Origin: Mangrovimicrobium sp048323675
GTDB lineage: Bacteria; Pseudomonadota; Gammaproteobacteria; Pseudomonadales; Halieaceae
NCBI RefSeq assembly: GCF_048323675.1
Contig: NZ_JBLWFK010000005.1
Location: 124,001 to 188,000 of the forward strand
Direction: 5' to 3'
DNA: 64,000 nucleotides
The position numbers and the translations under genes were made by a program. The notes under the pieces are model-generated. The model saw only the letters and a list, made by a program, of their open reading frames with translations, searched no databases and was not told the DNA's origin. Shown here one piece after another: positions 17,451-25,501 of the stretch. Within the stretch, counting starts at the first letter, position 1, and each line of letters opens with the position of its first letter.

Positions 17451-17843
17451 ATGAACGATATCGACTCCAATCCAGTCCCCCAGGGTGAACTGGCACTGCA
17501 AACTGTGGCGATGCCCAGGGATACCAATCCCAGCGGCGATATCTTTGGCGGCTGGCTGGTCTCGCAGATGGACCTGGCGGGCATGGTCACCGCCAGCGAA
17601 GTGGCCCGCGGCCGCGTCGCCACCGTCGCCATCGAGGGCATGGCCTTCCTGACCCCGGTCCACGTCGGCGCGGTGGTCACCTGCTACTGCGATGTGCTGG
17701 AGATCGGCCGCAGCTCGGTGCGCATCGTCGTCGAAGTGTGGATCAACTCGAAGCACGACGGCGAACCGCTCAAGGTGACCGAGGGCGAGTTCGTCTTTGT
17801 CGCCATCGACCAGAACGGCCGTACCCGGGCCATCAACCGCTAG
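17451..17843 (+). CDS. Acyl-CoA thioesterase, YciA-like hotdog protein
   Basis: A 130-residue single-hotdog-domain protein that probably hydrolyses acyl-CoA. The active-site segment is NPSGDIFGGWLVSQMDLAG with the catalytic Asp near residue 28, as in E. coli YciA. Length fits the family. It follows dctM by 36 bases and may be co-transcribed with dctQM; it ends in front of a strong bidirectional terminator shared with katG. Confidence 0.9.
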   Translation: MNDIDSNPVPQGELALQTVAMPRDTNPSGDIFGGWLVSQMDLAGMVTASEVARGRVATVAIEGMAFLTPVHVGAVVTCYCDVLEIGRSSVRIVVEVWINSKHDGEPLKVTEGEFVFVAIDQNGRTRAINR

Positions 17844-17906
17844 GCACTTTTCCCCGGATTTCTCCGGCCCGCCCACACAGGCGGAATCAAGGCCAGGGCA
17901 AAAAAA

Positions 17907-17933
17907 ACGGCGCTACCATTACAGTAGCGCCGT
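17907..17933. terminator. Bidirectional rho-independent terminator
   Basis: A 10-bp perfect stem ACGGCGCTAC / GTAGCGCCGT with a 7-base loop. Eight A residues precede it and TGCTGTTTTTG follows it, so it can terminate both the thioesterase transcript (plus) and the katG transcript (minus). Confidence 0.9.
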
Positions 17934-17984
17934 TGCTGTTTTTGTCCCGGCGGGCCATCGGGATGACCCGCCGGGAGTCTGGGG

Positions 17985-20198
17985 TCACTTCACATCGAAG
18001 CGGTCGGCAGTCATCACCTTGGTCCACGCGGCGACAAAGTCGTCGACGAACTTCTGCTGCGAGTCGTTCTGGGCGTAGAACTCGGCTACCGCGCGCAGCT
18101 CGGAGTTGGAACCGAAGATCAGGTCCACCGGGGTGGCGTTCCACTTGACCTTACCGGTCTCGCTATCGGTACCGATGTACAGGCCCGGGGTCCCGGATTT
18201 CTCCCACTGGGTGGACATATCCACCAGGTTGACGAAGAAATCGTTGCTCAGGGTTCCGGGCTTGTCGGTCAACACGCCGTAGCTGCTGCCGTCGGCATTG
18301 GCGCCGAGGACGCGCATGCCGCCGACCAGTGCAGTCATCTCGGGCACGGTCAGGTCGAGCAGCGCAGCCTTCTCCACCAGGGCGACAGCCGGCGGGCGCG
18401 GGTAGTCCGCAGCGATATAGTTGCGGAAGCCATCAGCCTTCGGTTCCAGCACCGCGAAGGAGGTCACGTCGGTCATTTCCTGGGTGGCGTCGGTGCGGCC
18501 GGGTACGAAGGGTACCTCGATCGTGTAACCGGCATCCCCGGCGGCCTTCTCGATCGCCGCGGCACCACCGAGAACGATCAGGTCAGCCATCGAGACCCTG
18601 GTCTTGCGACCGTTGAAGTCCTCCTGGATCGCCTCCAGTTTGCCGAGTACCTTGGCAAGTTCAGCCGGATTGTTGGCCGCCCAGTCCTTCTGCGGTGCCA
18701 GGCGAATGCGCGCGCCGTTGGCACCACCGCGCATGTCGGTGCCGCGGAACGATGACGCCGATGCCCATGCGGTGCGAACCAGTTCGGGGACGGTCAGGCC
18801 AGAATCGAGAATTTCCTTCTTCAGCTTCTTGATGTCCTTGTCGGAGACCTGCTTGTAGTCGGCCTTCGGCACGGGATCCTGCCAGATGAAGGTCTCCTGC
18901 GGCACCCAGGCGCCCAGGTAGCGGGACGTCGGGCCCATGTCGCGGTGGATCAGCTTGAACCAGGCGCGGGCATAGGCCTGCTCAAACTCCTCCGGGTGCT
19001 CGAGCCAGCGCTGGGTAATCTTGCGGTAAGCCGGATCCTCTTTCAGCGCCAGGTCCGTGGTGAACATCATCGGCGCGTGGCGCTTGCTGGCGTCGTGTGC
19101 GTCGGGAACCATCCCCGCGCCCTTGCCATCCTTCGGCTGCCACTGCTGCGCGCCACCGGGGCTGGTGGTCAGTTCCCACTCAAAGCCATAGAGGTTCTGC
19201 AGGTAGTTGTGGGTCCACGCGGTCGGGTTCACCGTCCAGGCGCCCTCCAGGCCACTGGTCACGGTGTCCGCGCCCTTGCCCGTGCCACACTTGTTTTTCC
19301 AGCCCATACCCTGGTCTTCCAGCGGTGCCGCCTCCGGCTCAGGACCGACGCAATCGGCGGCCTTGTGGGCGCCGTGGGCCTTGCCGAAGGTATGGCCACC
19401 GGCGATCAGCGCGGCGGTTTCCTCGTCATTCATCGCCATGCGGCCAAAGGCGTCGCGAATCGCCTGCGCCGCTGCCAGCGGGTCCGGGTTTTTGTGCGGA
19501 CCTTCGGGATTGACGTAGATCAGGCCCATTTCCGTGGCGCCGAAGGGTCCTTCGATGCGGCCTTCCGCATTGCGGCGCTGGTCGGTCAGCCATTCGCCCT
19601 CGGGACCCCAGTTGACATCTTCGGGCTCCCACTCGTCTTCCCGGCCGAAGGCAAAGCCCAGGGTCTTGAAGCCCATATCGTCCATCGCCATATTGCCGGC
19701 GAGCACAATCAGGTCGGCCCAGGAGACCGCATTACCGTATTTTTCCTTGATCGGCATCAGCAGGCGGCGGGCCTTGTCCAGGCTGGCGTTATCCGGCCAG
19801 CTGTTCAGGGGGGCGAAACGCTGCATGCCGCCATCGGCGCCGCCGCGGCCGTCGATCGTGCGGTAGGTGCCTGCGGCGTGCCAGGACATGCGGATGAAGA
19901 ACGGTCCGTAGTGACCGAAGTCCGCGGGCCACCAGTCCTGGGAGGTGGTCATCAGCGCCGCGAGATCTTTTTTCAGGGCATCCAGGTCCACGGTCGCGAA
20001 AGCGTCCGCATAGTCGAATCCGGCAGCCGTGGGTGCTGCAGAAGCCGTGGAGTCACGCAGTGGTGTCAGGTCCAGTCGGTTGGGCCACCAGTAATCGTTG
20101 TCGCGCACCGCCATTTCATCGGCGATGGCGGATGCAGAACCAATCGCACACAGCGTGGCGATGGTCACGGCCTTACGCAGGGTCGTTAGTTGTTTCAT
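17985..20198 (-). CDS. katG: Catalase-peroxidase with signal peptide
   Basis: KatG is a haem bifunctional catalase and peroxidase. The 737-residue product from ATG 20198 starts with MKQLTTLRKA and a hydrophobic segment ending ASAIADE, a signal peptide, so it is probably exported; most KatG enzymes are cytosolic. The distal pair Trp106-His107 (MSWHAAGTYR), proximal His269 (GGHTFGKAHG), and the Trp106-Tyr228-Met254 crosslink trio that gives catalase activity are present. The C-terminal duplicated domain is also complete. It is a monocistronic gene, terminated by the shared hairpin at 17907. I found no clear OxyR site in the 205-base upstream gap. Confidence 0.95.
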   Translation of the reverse strand: MKQLTTLRKAVTIATLCAIGSASAIADEMAVRDNDYWWPNRLDLTPLRDSTASAAPTAAGFDYADAFATVDLDALKKDLAALMTTSQDWWPADFGHYGPFFIRMSWHAAGTYRTIDGRGGADGGMQRFAPLNSWPDNASLDKARRLLMPIKEKYGNAVSWADLIVLAGNMAMDDMGFKTLGFAFGREDEWEPEDVNWGPEGEWLTDQRRNAEGRIEGPFGATEMGLIYVNPEGPHKNPDPLAAAQAIRDAFGRMAMNDEETAALIAGGHTFGKAHGAHKAADCVGPEPEAAPLEDQGMGWKNKCGTGKGADTVTSGLEGAWTVNPTAWTHNYLQNLYGFEWELTTSPGGAQQWQPKDGKGAGMVPDAHDASKRHAPMMFTTDLALKEDPAYRKITQRWLEHPEEFEQAYARAWFKLIHRDMGPTSRYLGAWVPQETFIWQDPVPKADYKQVSDKDIKKLKKEILDSGLTVPELVRTAWASASSFRGTDMRGGANGARIRLAPQKDWAANNPAELAKVLGKLEAIQEDFNGRKTRVSMADLIVLGGAAAIEKAAGDAGYTIEVPFVPGRTDATQEMTDVTSFAVLEPKADGFRNYIAADYPRPPAVALVEKAALLDLTVPEMTALVGGMRVLGANADGSSYGVLTDKPGTLSNDFFVNLVDMSTQWEKSGTPGLYIGTDSETGKVKWNATPVDLIFGSNSELRAVAEFYAQNDSQQKFVDDFVAAWTKVMTADRFDVK

Positions 20199-20403
20199 CG
20201 TTGTCCTCACTTCCTGGTATTCATTTGGGCGTTTATTTATGGGTAGCGAGGAAACGTCCTGCAAAACGCACTGACCAACCACTCGGTAAATCAATCCCGC
20301 TACCTGTAACCAGCATAGACGCAGGAAGTCCGATAGGCACAATTTGAAAAATAGAACCTGACGTTCGGTTTTTTATTAGTTCAGAGGACTGACAACCCCT
20401 GGA

Positions 20404-21561
20404 TCAGAGGCCGTCGCCGATGATGTCGTCGCGCATGTTGAGGTAGGACTGCTCGGATATGTGGTGGTATTCGCGCACGTTGCGGTAGAAGTCACTGTAG
20501 GACGTGTAGACGCGGGCCGACAGGGGGTCGCGGGCGGTCAGTTCCTGCATCGCCTGGCGGGTACCCTGCCAGAAAGCGCGCAGCACATCCTCGGGGAAAC
20601 GGCGCACCTGCACGCCGTCGGTATTCACCAGTTCCACCAGCGCCTCGTTGTTGCGCGCGGTGTACTCGGCGAGCATGTCCTCGCTGGCCGCCCGGGCCGC
20701 GGCGCGCACGATGGCCTGCAGGTCAGCGGGCAGGGCCGCCATGGACTGCTCGTTGATAATGAACTCGAGGATCGAGCCCGGTTCATGCCAGCCAGGGTAG
20801 TAGTAGTATTTGGCGACTTCCTGGAACCCCATGATGCGATCGTTGTAGGGACCCACCCACTCGAGGGCGTCGATGACGCCGGTTTGCAGCGAGGTATACA
20901 GCTCGCTGCCCGGCAGGGTGATGGAGGTACCGCCCGCCGCGGTAAAGACCTCCCCGGCGAGGCCGGGAATACGCATTTTCAGGCCCTGCAGGTCGGCCAC
21001 CGAGTTGATCTCGCGGTTGAACCAGCCGCCCATCTGCACCCCGGTACTACCGCCGGGAAGGGGAATCAGGTGGAATGGCGCGTAGGCTTCCTGCCACAGC
21101 TCCAGGCCGCCCCCGTAGTAAAGCCAGCCGTACATTTCCTGGGCGTTGAGGCCGAAGGGTATCGCAGTGAAGAACACCGAGGAGGGCACCTTGCCTTTCC
21201 AGTAGTAGGCGGCGCCGTGCCCGGCATCTGCCACCCCCTGGGAAACTGCGTCGAACACGCCGAGGGCGGGCACGATTTCACCGGCGCCATAGACCCGCAC
21301 GGTAAGCCGGCCGTTGCTCATCTCCCCGATGCGCTTGGCGAACAGCTCCGGCGCGCTGCCGAGGCCGGGAAAGTTCTTCGGCCAGGTCGTCACCAGCTTC
21401 CAGTGGAAGGTCTCGGTCTGGCCGGCCTGCGTCGCCTGCAGGTCGCGACTGCCCGCTCCCGCCTTGTCCCTTGCCCAGAGGCCGATCACCAGCACCAGCG
21501 CGGCAACCAGCGCGAGGATGATCAGTGGAGAGAAACGCTGTTCCAGTGTGGGTTTGGACAT
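20404..21561 (-). CDS. dctP: TRAP transporter substrate-binding protein (DctP, TakP-like)
   Basis: A 385-residue periplasmic solute receptor. The N-terminus has a single hydrophobic helix (about 12-29) that works as a signal or membrane anchor. Conserved family parts include KLVTTWPKNFPG, GAGEIVPALGVFDAVSQG, LKMRIPG with the carboxylate-binding Arg, and IDALEWVGPYNDRIMG. The last resembles receptors for alpha-keto acids or lactate such as TakP, so a monocarboxylate substrate is likely but not shown. It lies 22 bases downstream of uvrD on the same strand; its permeases dctQM are over 3 kb away on the other strand. Confidence 0.92.
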   Translation of the reverse strand: MSKPTLEQRFSPLIILALVAALVLVIGLWARDKAGAGSRDLQATQAGQTETFHWKLVTTWPKNFPGLGSAPELFAKRIGEMSNGRLTVRVYGAGEIVPALGVFDAVSQGVADAGHGAAYYWKGKVPSSVFFTAIPFGLNAQEMYGWLYYGGGLELWQEAYAPFHLIPLPGGSTGVQMGGWFNREINSVADLQGLKMRIPGLAGEVFTAAGGTSITLPGSELYTSLQTGVIDALEWVGPYNDRIMGFQEVAKYYYYPGWHEPGSILEFIINEQSMAALPADLQAIVRAAARAASEDMLAEYTARNNEALVELVNTDGVQVRRFPEDVLRAFWQGTRQAMQELTARDPLSARVYTSYSDFYRNVREYHHISEQSYLNMRDDIIGDGL

Positions 21562-21583
21562 TCCCCGGTTCCTGTTTCTATTG

Positions 21584-23737
21584 TTATAGCAGCTGCAGGT
21601 TGGCGTACTGCAGCACCAGCCACTTGGCGCCCTCGTCGTCGAAGTTGACCTCGACCCGGGCGCTGCCGCCCCGCCCCTCGAAGTTTAGCACGGTGCCCTC
21701 GCCAAAAATCTGGTGGTAGACGCGCTGGCCGAGGCTGATGCCGGTGTCCGGCACGGCGGCGCGCTCGAAACTGCTCACCGGCCTTGCCACCGTATTGTTG
21801 ATGCGCACTTCCTGCAACAACTCCGCCGGAATCTCGCGCAGGAACCGCGATGGCGTGTTGAAGCTCTCACTGCCGTGCAGGCGGCGGGATTCGGCATAGG
21901 TGATGTAGAGTTTCTGCATGGCGCGGGTAATGCCGACATAACACAGGCGGCGCTCCTCCTCCAGGCGCCCCGGCTCCTCGACCGACATGCGGTGGGGGAA
22001 CAGGTTTTCCTCCATCCCGGCGAGAAACACCAGCGGAAACTCGAGGCCTTTGGCGGAGTGCAGGGTCATCAGCTGGACACTGTCCTCGTGCTCGTCGGCC
22101 TGGGCGTCGCCGGCATCCAGCGCGGCGTTGGCGAGGAATTGCTGCAGCGGCGAAAGCTCTTCCGCCGGGTCGGCCTCGAACTGGCGCGCCGCGGCGACCA
22201 GTTCCTCGAGGTTCTCCACCCGCGCCTGGCCCTTCTCACCCTTTTCCAGGCGGTGGAACTCCAGCAGTCCCGAGCCCTGCAGTACGTGATCCACCAGCTC
22301 CTCCAGGGGCAGCTGGTCGCTGCCGCTGTCCAGTTCGTCGATCAGTACGGTGAAGCCCTCCAGCGCGCTCAGCGCCCGCGCCGGCAAGAGTTTTTCCTCG
22401 CCGACAACCCCGATCGCCTGCCACAGGGTGACCCCGCGCTCCCGGGCGGTATCGCGCACCTTGTCCAGGGTCTTGCCGCCAATGCCCCGCGGCGGAGTAT
22501 TGATCACCCGCTCCATCGCCGCGTCGTCGCCGCGGCTGGGCAACAGGCGCAGGTAGGCCAGGGCGTTGCGGATTTCCAGCCGTTCATAGAAACGCTGGCC
22601 GCCGTAGATACGGTAGGGCAGGCCCGCCCGCAGCAGCGCTTCTTCCAGTACCCGGGACTGTGCGTTGGAGCGGTAGAGGATAGCCGCGGAGGACAGGGAT
22701 TCCCCCTCTTCCCGCCAGCGTTCGATCTGGTCGACGATAAAGCGCGCCTCGTCGTGTTCATTGAAGCCCGCGTAGACGGTTATGGGTTCGCCCTGGTCGC
22801 CCGAGGTCCACAGCTCCTTGCCGAGCCGGCCGAAATTGTTGGCGATGACGGCATTGGCCGCCTGCAGGATGGTCTGGGTGGAGCGGTAGTTCTGCTCCAG
22901 CCGCACCGTCTGCACCGGATGGAAATCGTCGCTGAAGCGCTGGATGTTCTCGATTTTGGCACCCCGCCAACCGTAGATGGACTGGTCGTCGTCACCCACG
23001 GCGACCACCGGTATGCGGTTTCCGGCCAGCACCCGCAGCCAGGCGTACTGGATGGTATTGGTGTCCTGGAACTCGTCCACCAGTATCTGGCGGAAGCGCT
23101 GCTGGTAGTGCGCCAGCACCTCCGGGTGCTGCAACCAGAGTTCGTGGGCGCGCAACAGCAGCTCGGCAAAATCGACCAGCCCGGCGCGTTCGCAGGCGGT
23201 TTCGTAGGCGCGGTAGACCTCCAGCATGGTGCGGGCGAAGAAATCCCCGGGCGGGGGCTCGATATTGCGTGCGCGCAGCCCCTCGTCCTTCTGCGCATTG
23301 ATGTACCACATCGCCTGCTTGGGCGGCCAGCGGCTCTCGTCCAGCTGCAGTTCCCGGCACACCCGCTTGACCAGCCGCAGCTGGTCGTCGGCATCGAGGA
23401 TCTGGAACTCCTGAGGCAGGCCGGCCTCGCGCCAGTGGGACTTGAGCAGACGGTGGGCGAGGCCGTGGAAGGTGCCCATCCACAGCCCGTGGCCGCGAAT
23501 CTGCAGCATTTCCTCCACCCGCGAGCGCATTTCGCGCGCGGCCTTGTTGGTAAAGGTCACTGCCAGGATCGAGCCCGGCGACAGGCCCTCGGCGCGGATC
23601 AGCCAGGCAATGCGGTGCACCAGTACCCGGGTCTTGCCGCTGCCGGCACCGGCCAGCACCAGCAGGTTCTGGTTATCGGCGGCAACGGCCTCCCGTTGGG
23701 CCTGGTTCAACCCGGAAAGAATATCGGAAACGTCCAT
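21584..23737 (-). CDS. uvrD: DNA helicase II UvrD
   Basis: UvrD is a 3'-5' superfamily 1A helicase for excision and mismatch repair. The 717-residue protein has Walker A AGAGSGKT at residues 29-36, QDTNTIQYAWL and VGDDDQSIYGWRGA (motif II/III region) near 215-260, LEQNYRST, and VQLMTLHSAKGLEF (motif V). The C-terminal Tudor-like end (RVYHQIFGEGTVLNF) distinguishes it from Rep. dctP follows closely and may be read through from it. The plus strand over this gene is open for about 680 codons but is a compositional shadow. Confidence 0.97.
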   Translation of the reverse strand: MDVSDILSGLNQAQREAVAADNQNLLVLAGAGSGKTRVLVHRIAWLIRAEGLSPGSILAVTFTNKAAREMRSRVEEMLQIRGHGLWMGTFHGLAHRLLKSHWREAGLPQEFQILDADDQLRLVKRVCRELQLDESRWPPKQAMWYINAQKDEGLRARNIEPPPGDFFARTMLEVYRAYETACERAGLVDFAELLLRAHELWLQHPEVLAHYQQRFRQILVDEFQDTNTIQYAWLRVLAGNRIPVVAVGDDDQSIYGWRGAKIENIQRFSDDFHPVQTVRLEQNYRSTQTILQAANAVIANNFGRLGKELWTSGDQGEPITVYAGFNEHDEARFIVDQIERWREEGESLSSAAILYRSNAQSRVLEEALLRAGLPYRIYGGQRFYERLEIRNALAYLRLLPSRGDDAAMERVINTPPRGIGGKTLDKVRDTARERGVTLWQAIGVVGEEKLLPARALSALEGFTVLIDELDSGSDQLPLEELVDHVLQGSGLLEFHRLEKGEKGQARVENLEELVAAARQFEADPAEELSPLQQFLANAALDAGDAQADEHEDSVQLMTLHSAKGLEFPLVFLAGMEENLFPHRMSVEEPGRLEEERRLCYVGITRAMQKLYITYAESRRLHGSESFNTPSRFLREIPAELLQEVRINNTVARPVSSFERAAVPDTGISLGQRVYHQIFGEGTVLNFEGRGGSARVEVNFDDEGAKWLVLQYANLQLL

Positions 23738-23895
23738 CGGGCCATTCTACCCGAGAGGTAGCCGGATGGGTTCGGATTTTAGTGGCCGCAGCGCACCAGG
23801 CGGAGCGGAAACAAGATAATTCACCCCGAGTAAATGGATGATCGGCGGCGGTCTGGTAGTATCGAAACCGGGATCATCACGAGTGACACAGGCAG

Positions 23896-24903
23896 ATGAG
23901 CGACAATAAATTCCGGGACGACGATTACGACTGGGAAGAATCCCGCTTCGACACCATCGAGGAAGACGAATATGAAACCTCCGATCGGGATAGCGACTTC
24001 GCAGCTATCTACACCGAGGAAGACGAAGATATCGATGCGCCTCCCGGCAACATCGTCGGGGAACTCGAACTATGGGACTTCGTTGAAGAAGAGGATGACG
24101 GGGAAAAGTTTGACCGGGACACACTGTCCGACCGGAACAGTGATATGGAACTCGTCGAAGAAGTCTCCATCTGGGATACCGACGAGAGCGACCAAGCCTA
24201 CTGGGTTGAAACTGAGAATAAAGGCCGGGGCGGGAGCGACGCGCCCCGCGAGCGACACCTGTCGCTCGGCCTGATAATTGTCGCTATCGTCGCCCTGGCC
24301 CTGCTGGCATTCGGCGGTTACGGCACCATCGAGCAGCGGGCGACGCTGCGCGAAGAAGTCCGCCAGCTGCAGGCCCAGCTGGCGACTTCTGCGCCACCAG
24401 CGGAAGTCAGCGCCAGCCGCGCGGCCGCCGAGGAAGCCGCTGGCCGCAATCGCGAACTGGCTGAGGAAGTCGAGCAGCTGTCACAGGAGAACCGCAGCCT
24501 GCAGGCTATCGTCAACGGCCTGGAAGCACAGTTACAGACCCAGCAAAATGCCCTGGACCGGACTGTGGCGAGCACCGTAACCACGCCCCCGGTCCCTACC
24601 CCTAGCACCCCGTCGAAAACCACTGCCACAAGCACCTCGCCGGCGACCACGGCAACCGGCAGCCCGGGTACCTGGTTTGTCAATTTCAGTTCCTATAATC
24701 AGCGCGAAACCGCTGAGAAATGGTCGGGTAAACTGCAGCCCGAAACCGGCAAGGTCATCGTGGCAAGCGGGGAAAGCGCGGGGCGCACCGTCTATCGCGT
24801 ACGCGTGGTCGGGCTGTCGGACAAGGCAACCGCCGACCAGGTGGCGCGCGCGCTGGAAATAGAATTCAAGCTGCCCAAACTCTGGGTGGGCCAGGAGCGC
24901 TGA
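23896..24903 (+). CDS. SPOR-domain single-pass membrane protein, acidic N-terminus
   Basis: A 335-residue protein with four parts: a very acidic cytoplasmic N-terminus (about 1-110), one transmembrane helix (about 122-142), a periplasmic coiled coil (about 148-220, heptads of Leu/Gln/Glu), a Thr/Pro/Ser-rich linker (about 222-255), and a C-terminal SPOR-like domain (about 256-332, GTWFVNFSSYN...YRVRVVGLSDK). SPOR domains bind denuded septal peptidoglycan, which suggests a role at the division site; this is inference. The domain order resembles FtsN or DamX but overall sequence does not identify it as either. It stands alone between divergent uvrD and a small secreted protein. Confidence 0.8.
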   Translation: MSDNKFRDDDYDWEESRFDTIEEDEYETSDRDSDFAAIYTEEDEDIDAPPGNIVGELELWDFVEEEDDGEKFDRDTLSDRNSDMELVEEVSIWDTDESDQAYWVETENKGRGGSDAPRERHLSLGLIIVAIVALALLAFGGYGTIEQRATLREEVRQLQAQLATSAPPAEVSASRAAAEEAAGRNRELAEEVEQLSQENRSLQAIVNGLEAQLQTQQNALDRTVASTVTTPPVPTPSTPSKTTATSTSPATTATGSPGTWFVNFSSYNQRETAEKWSGKLQPETGKVIVASGESAGRTVYRVRVVGLSDKATADQVARALEIEFKLPKLWVGQER

Positions 24904-24969
24904 CTTGGCAGATTCAACCCGGGCTGCTAATGTTTTCCTCCCCGAATAACCAAGACACAGGAAGCTCCG

Positions 24970-25341
24970 ATGAAACCATTCACTCTCACTGCCCTGGCCC
25001 TGATCCTCGGTGCGAGCCAGGCCATTGCCGCCGATTGCAGTGCGCCCGAAAAACCCGTCCTGCCGGACGGCGCCACCTCTACCATGGAGCAGATGCTGGA
25101 GGGGCAACAGGCGGTCAAGACCTACCAGGCCGAGAACATCGCCTACCGCGAATGCCTGGAACCCGCCATGGAGGAGGCCAAGCTGGCGGCGGAACAGGGC
25201 GATAGCGACGAGGAATCCGATGAGGCGACCCAGAACTTCATGGCAATCCAGGATGCCTACAACGCGTCCGTGACCGCTGAAGAAGAGGTAGCCGGCCAGT
25301 TCAACACCGAAGTTCGCGAGTACAAGGCCGCCAACCCCTGA
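24970..25341 (+). CDS. Small secreted acidic protein of unknown function
   Basis: A 123-residue protein with a signal peptide (cleavage near AIA-AD, residue 21) and a mature part rich in Glu, Ala and Gln, with two cysteines (about residues 23 and 57) that could form a disulfide. Helical periodicity suggests an alpha-helical rod. I do not recognise a family. An AGGAA ribosome-binding site lies about 6 bases before the ATG. It is followed by a strong hairpin and may be co-transcribed with the SPOR gene 66 bases upstream. Confidence 0.7.
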   Translation: MKPFTLTALALILGASQAIAADCSAPEKPVLPDGATSTMEQMLEGQQAVKTYQAENIAYRECLEPAMEEAKLAAEQGDSDEESDEATQNFMAIQDAYNASVTAEEEVAGQFNTEVREYKAANP

Positions 25342-25359
25342 TCCCGGTTCGACCCGGCA

Positions 25360-25388
25360 GCGGATACCGGAACCCGACCGGTATCCGC
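25360..25388 (+). terminator. Strong hairpin after the small secreted protein gene
   Basis: An 11-bp perfect stem GCGGATACCGG / CCGGTATCCGC with a 7-base loop, 18 bases after the stop codon. The T-tract is short (TCATTTCC), so it is a terminator of moderate quality. Confidence 0.7.
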
Positions 25389-25501
25389 TCATTTCCCCCC
25401 AGGCTTCTGTTGGCCTATAGTCCCAAATTCTACGCTGTCACCCGTTCCAGGCGGATTCGGTACAAGCGGTTTCCGGAATCAATCGACGCAAGGTAACGAC
25501 A

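Noticed and set aside
20280..20345. Possible OxyR site upstream of katG (two ATAG motifs)
   Set aside because: Spacing between the ATAG tetramers is 14 bases, not the expected 18, and the intervening CTAT is absent.
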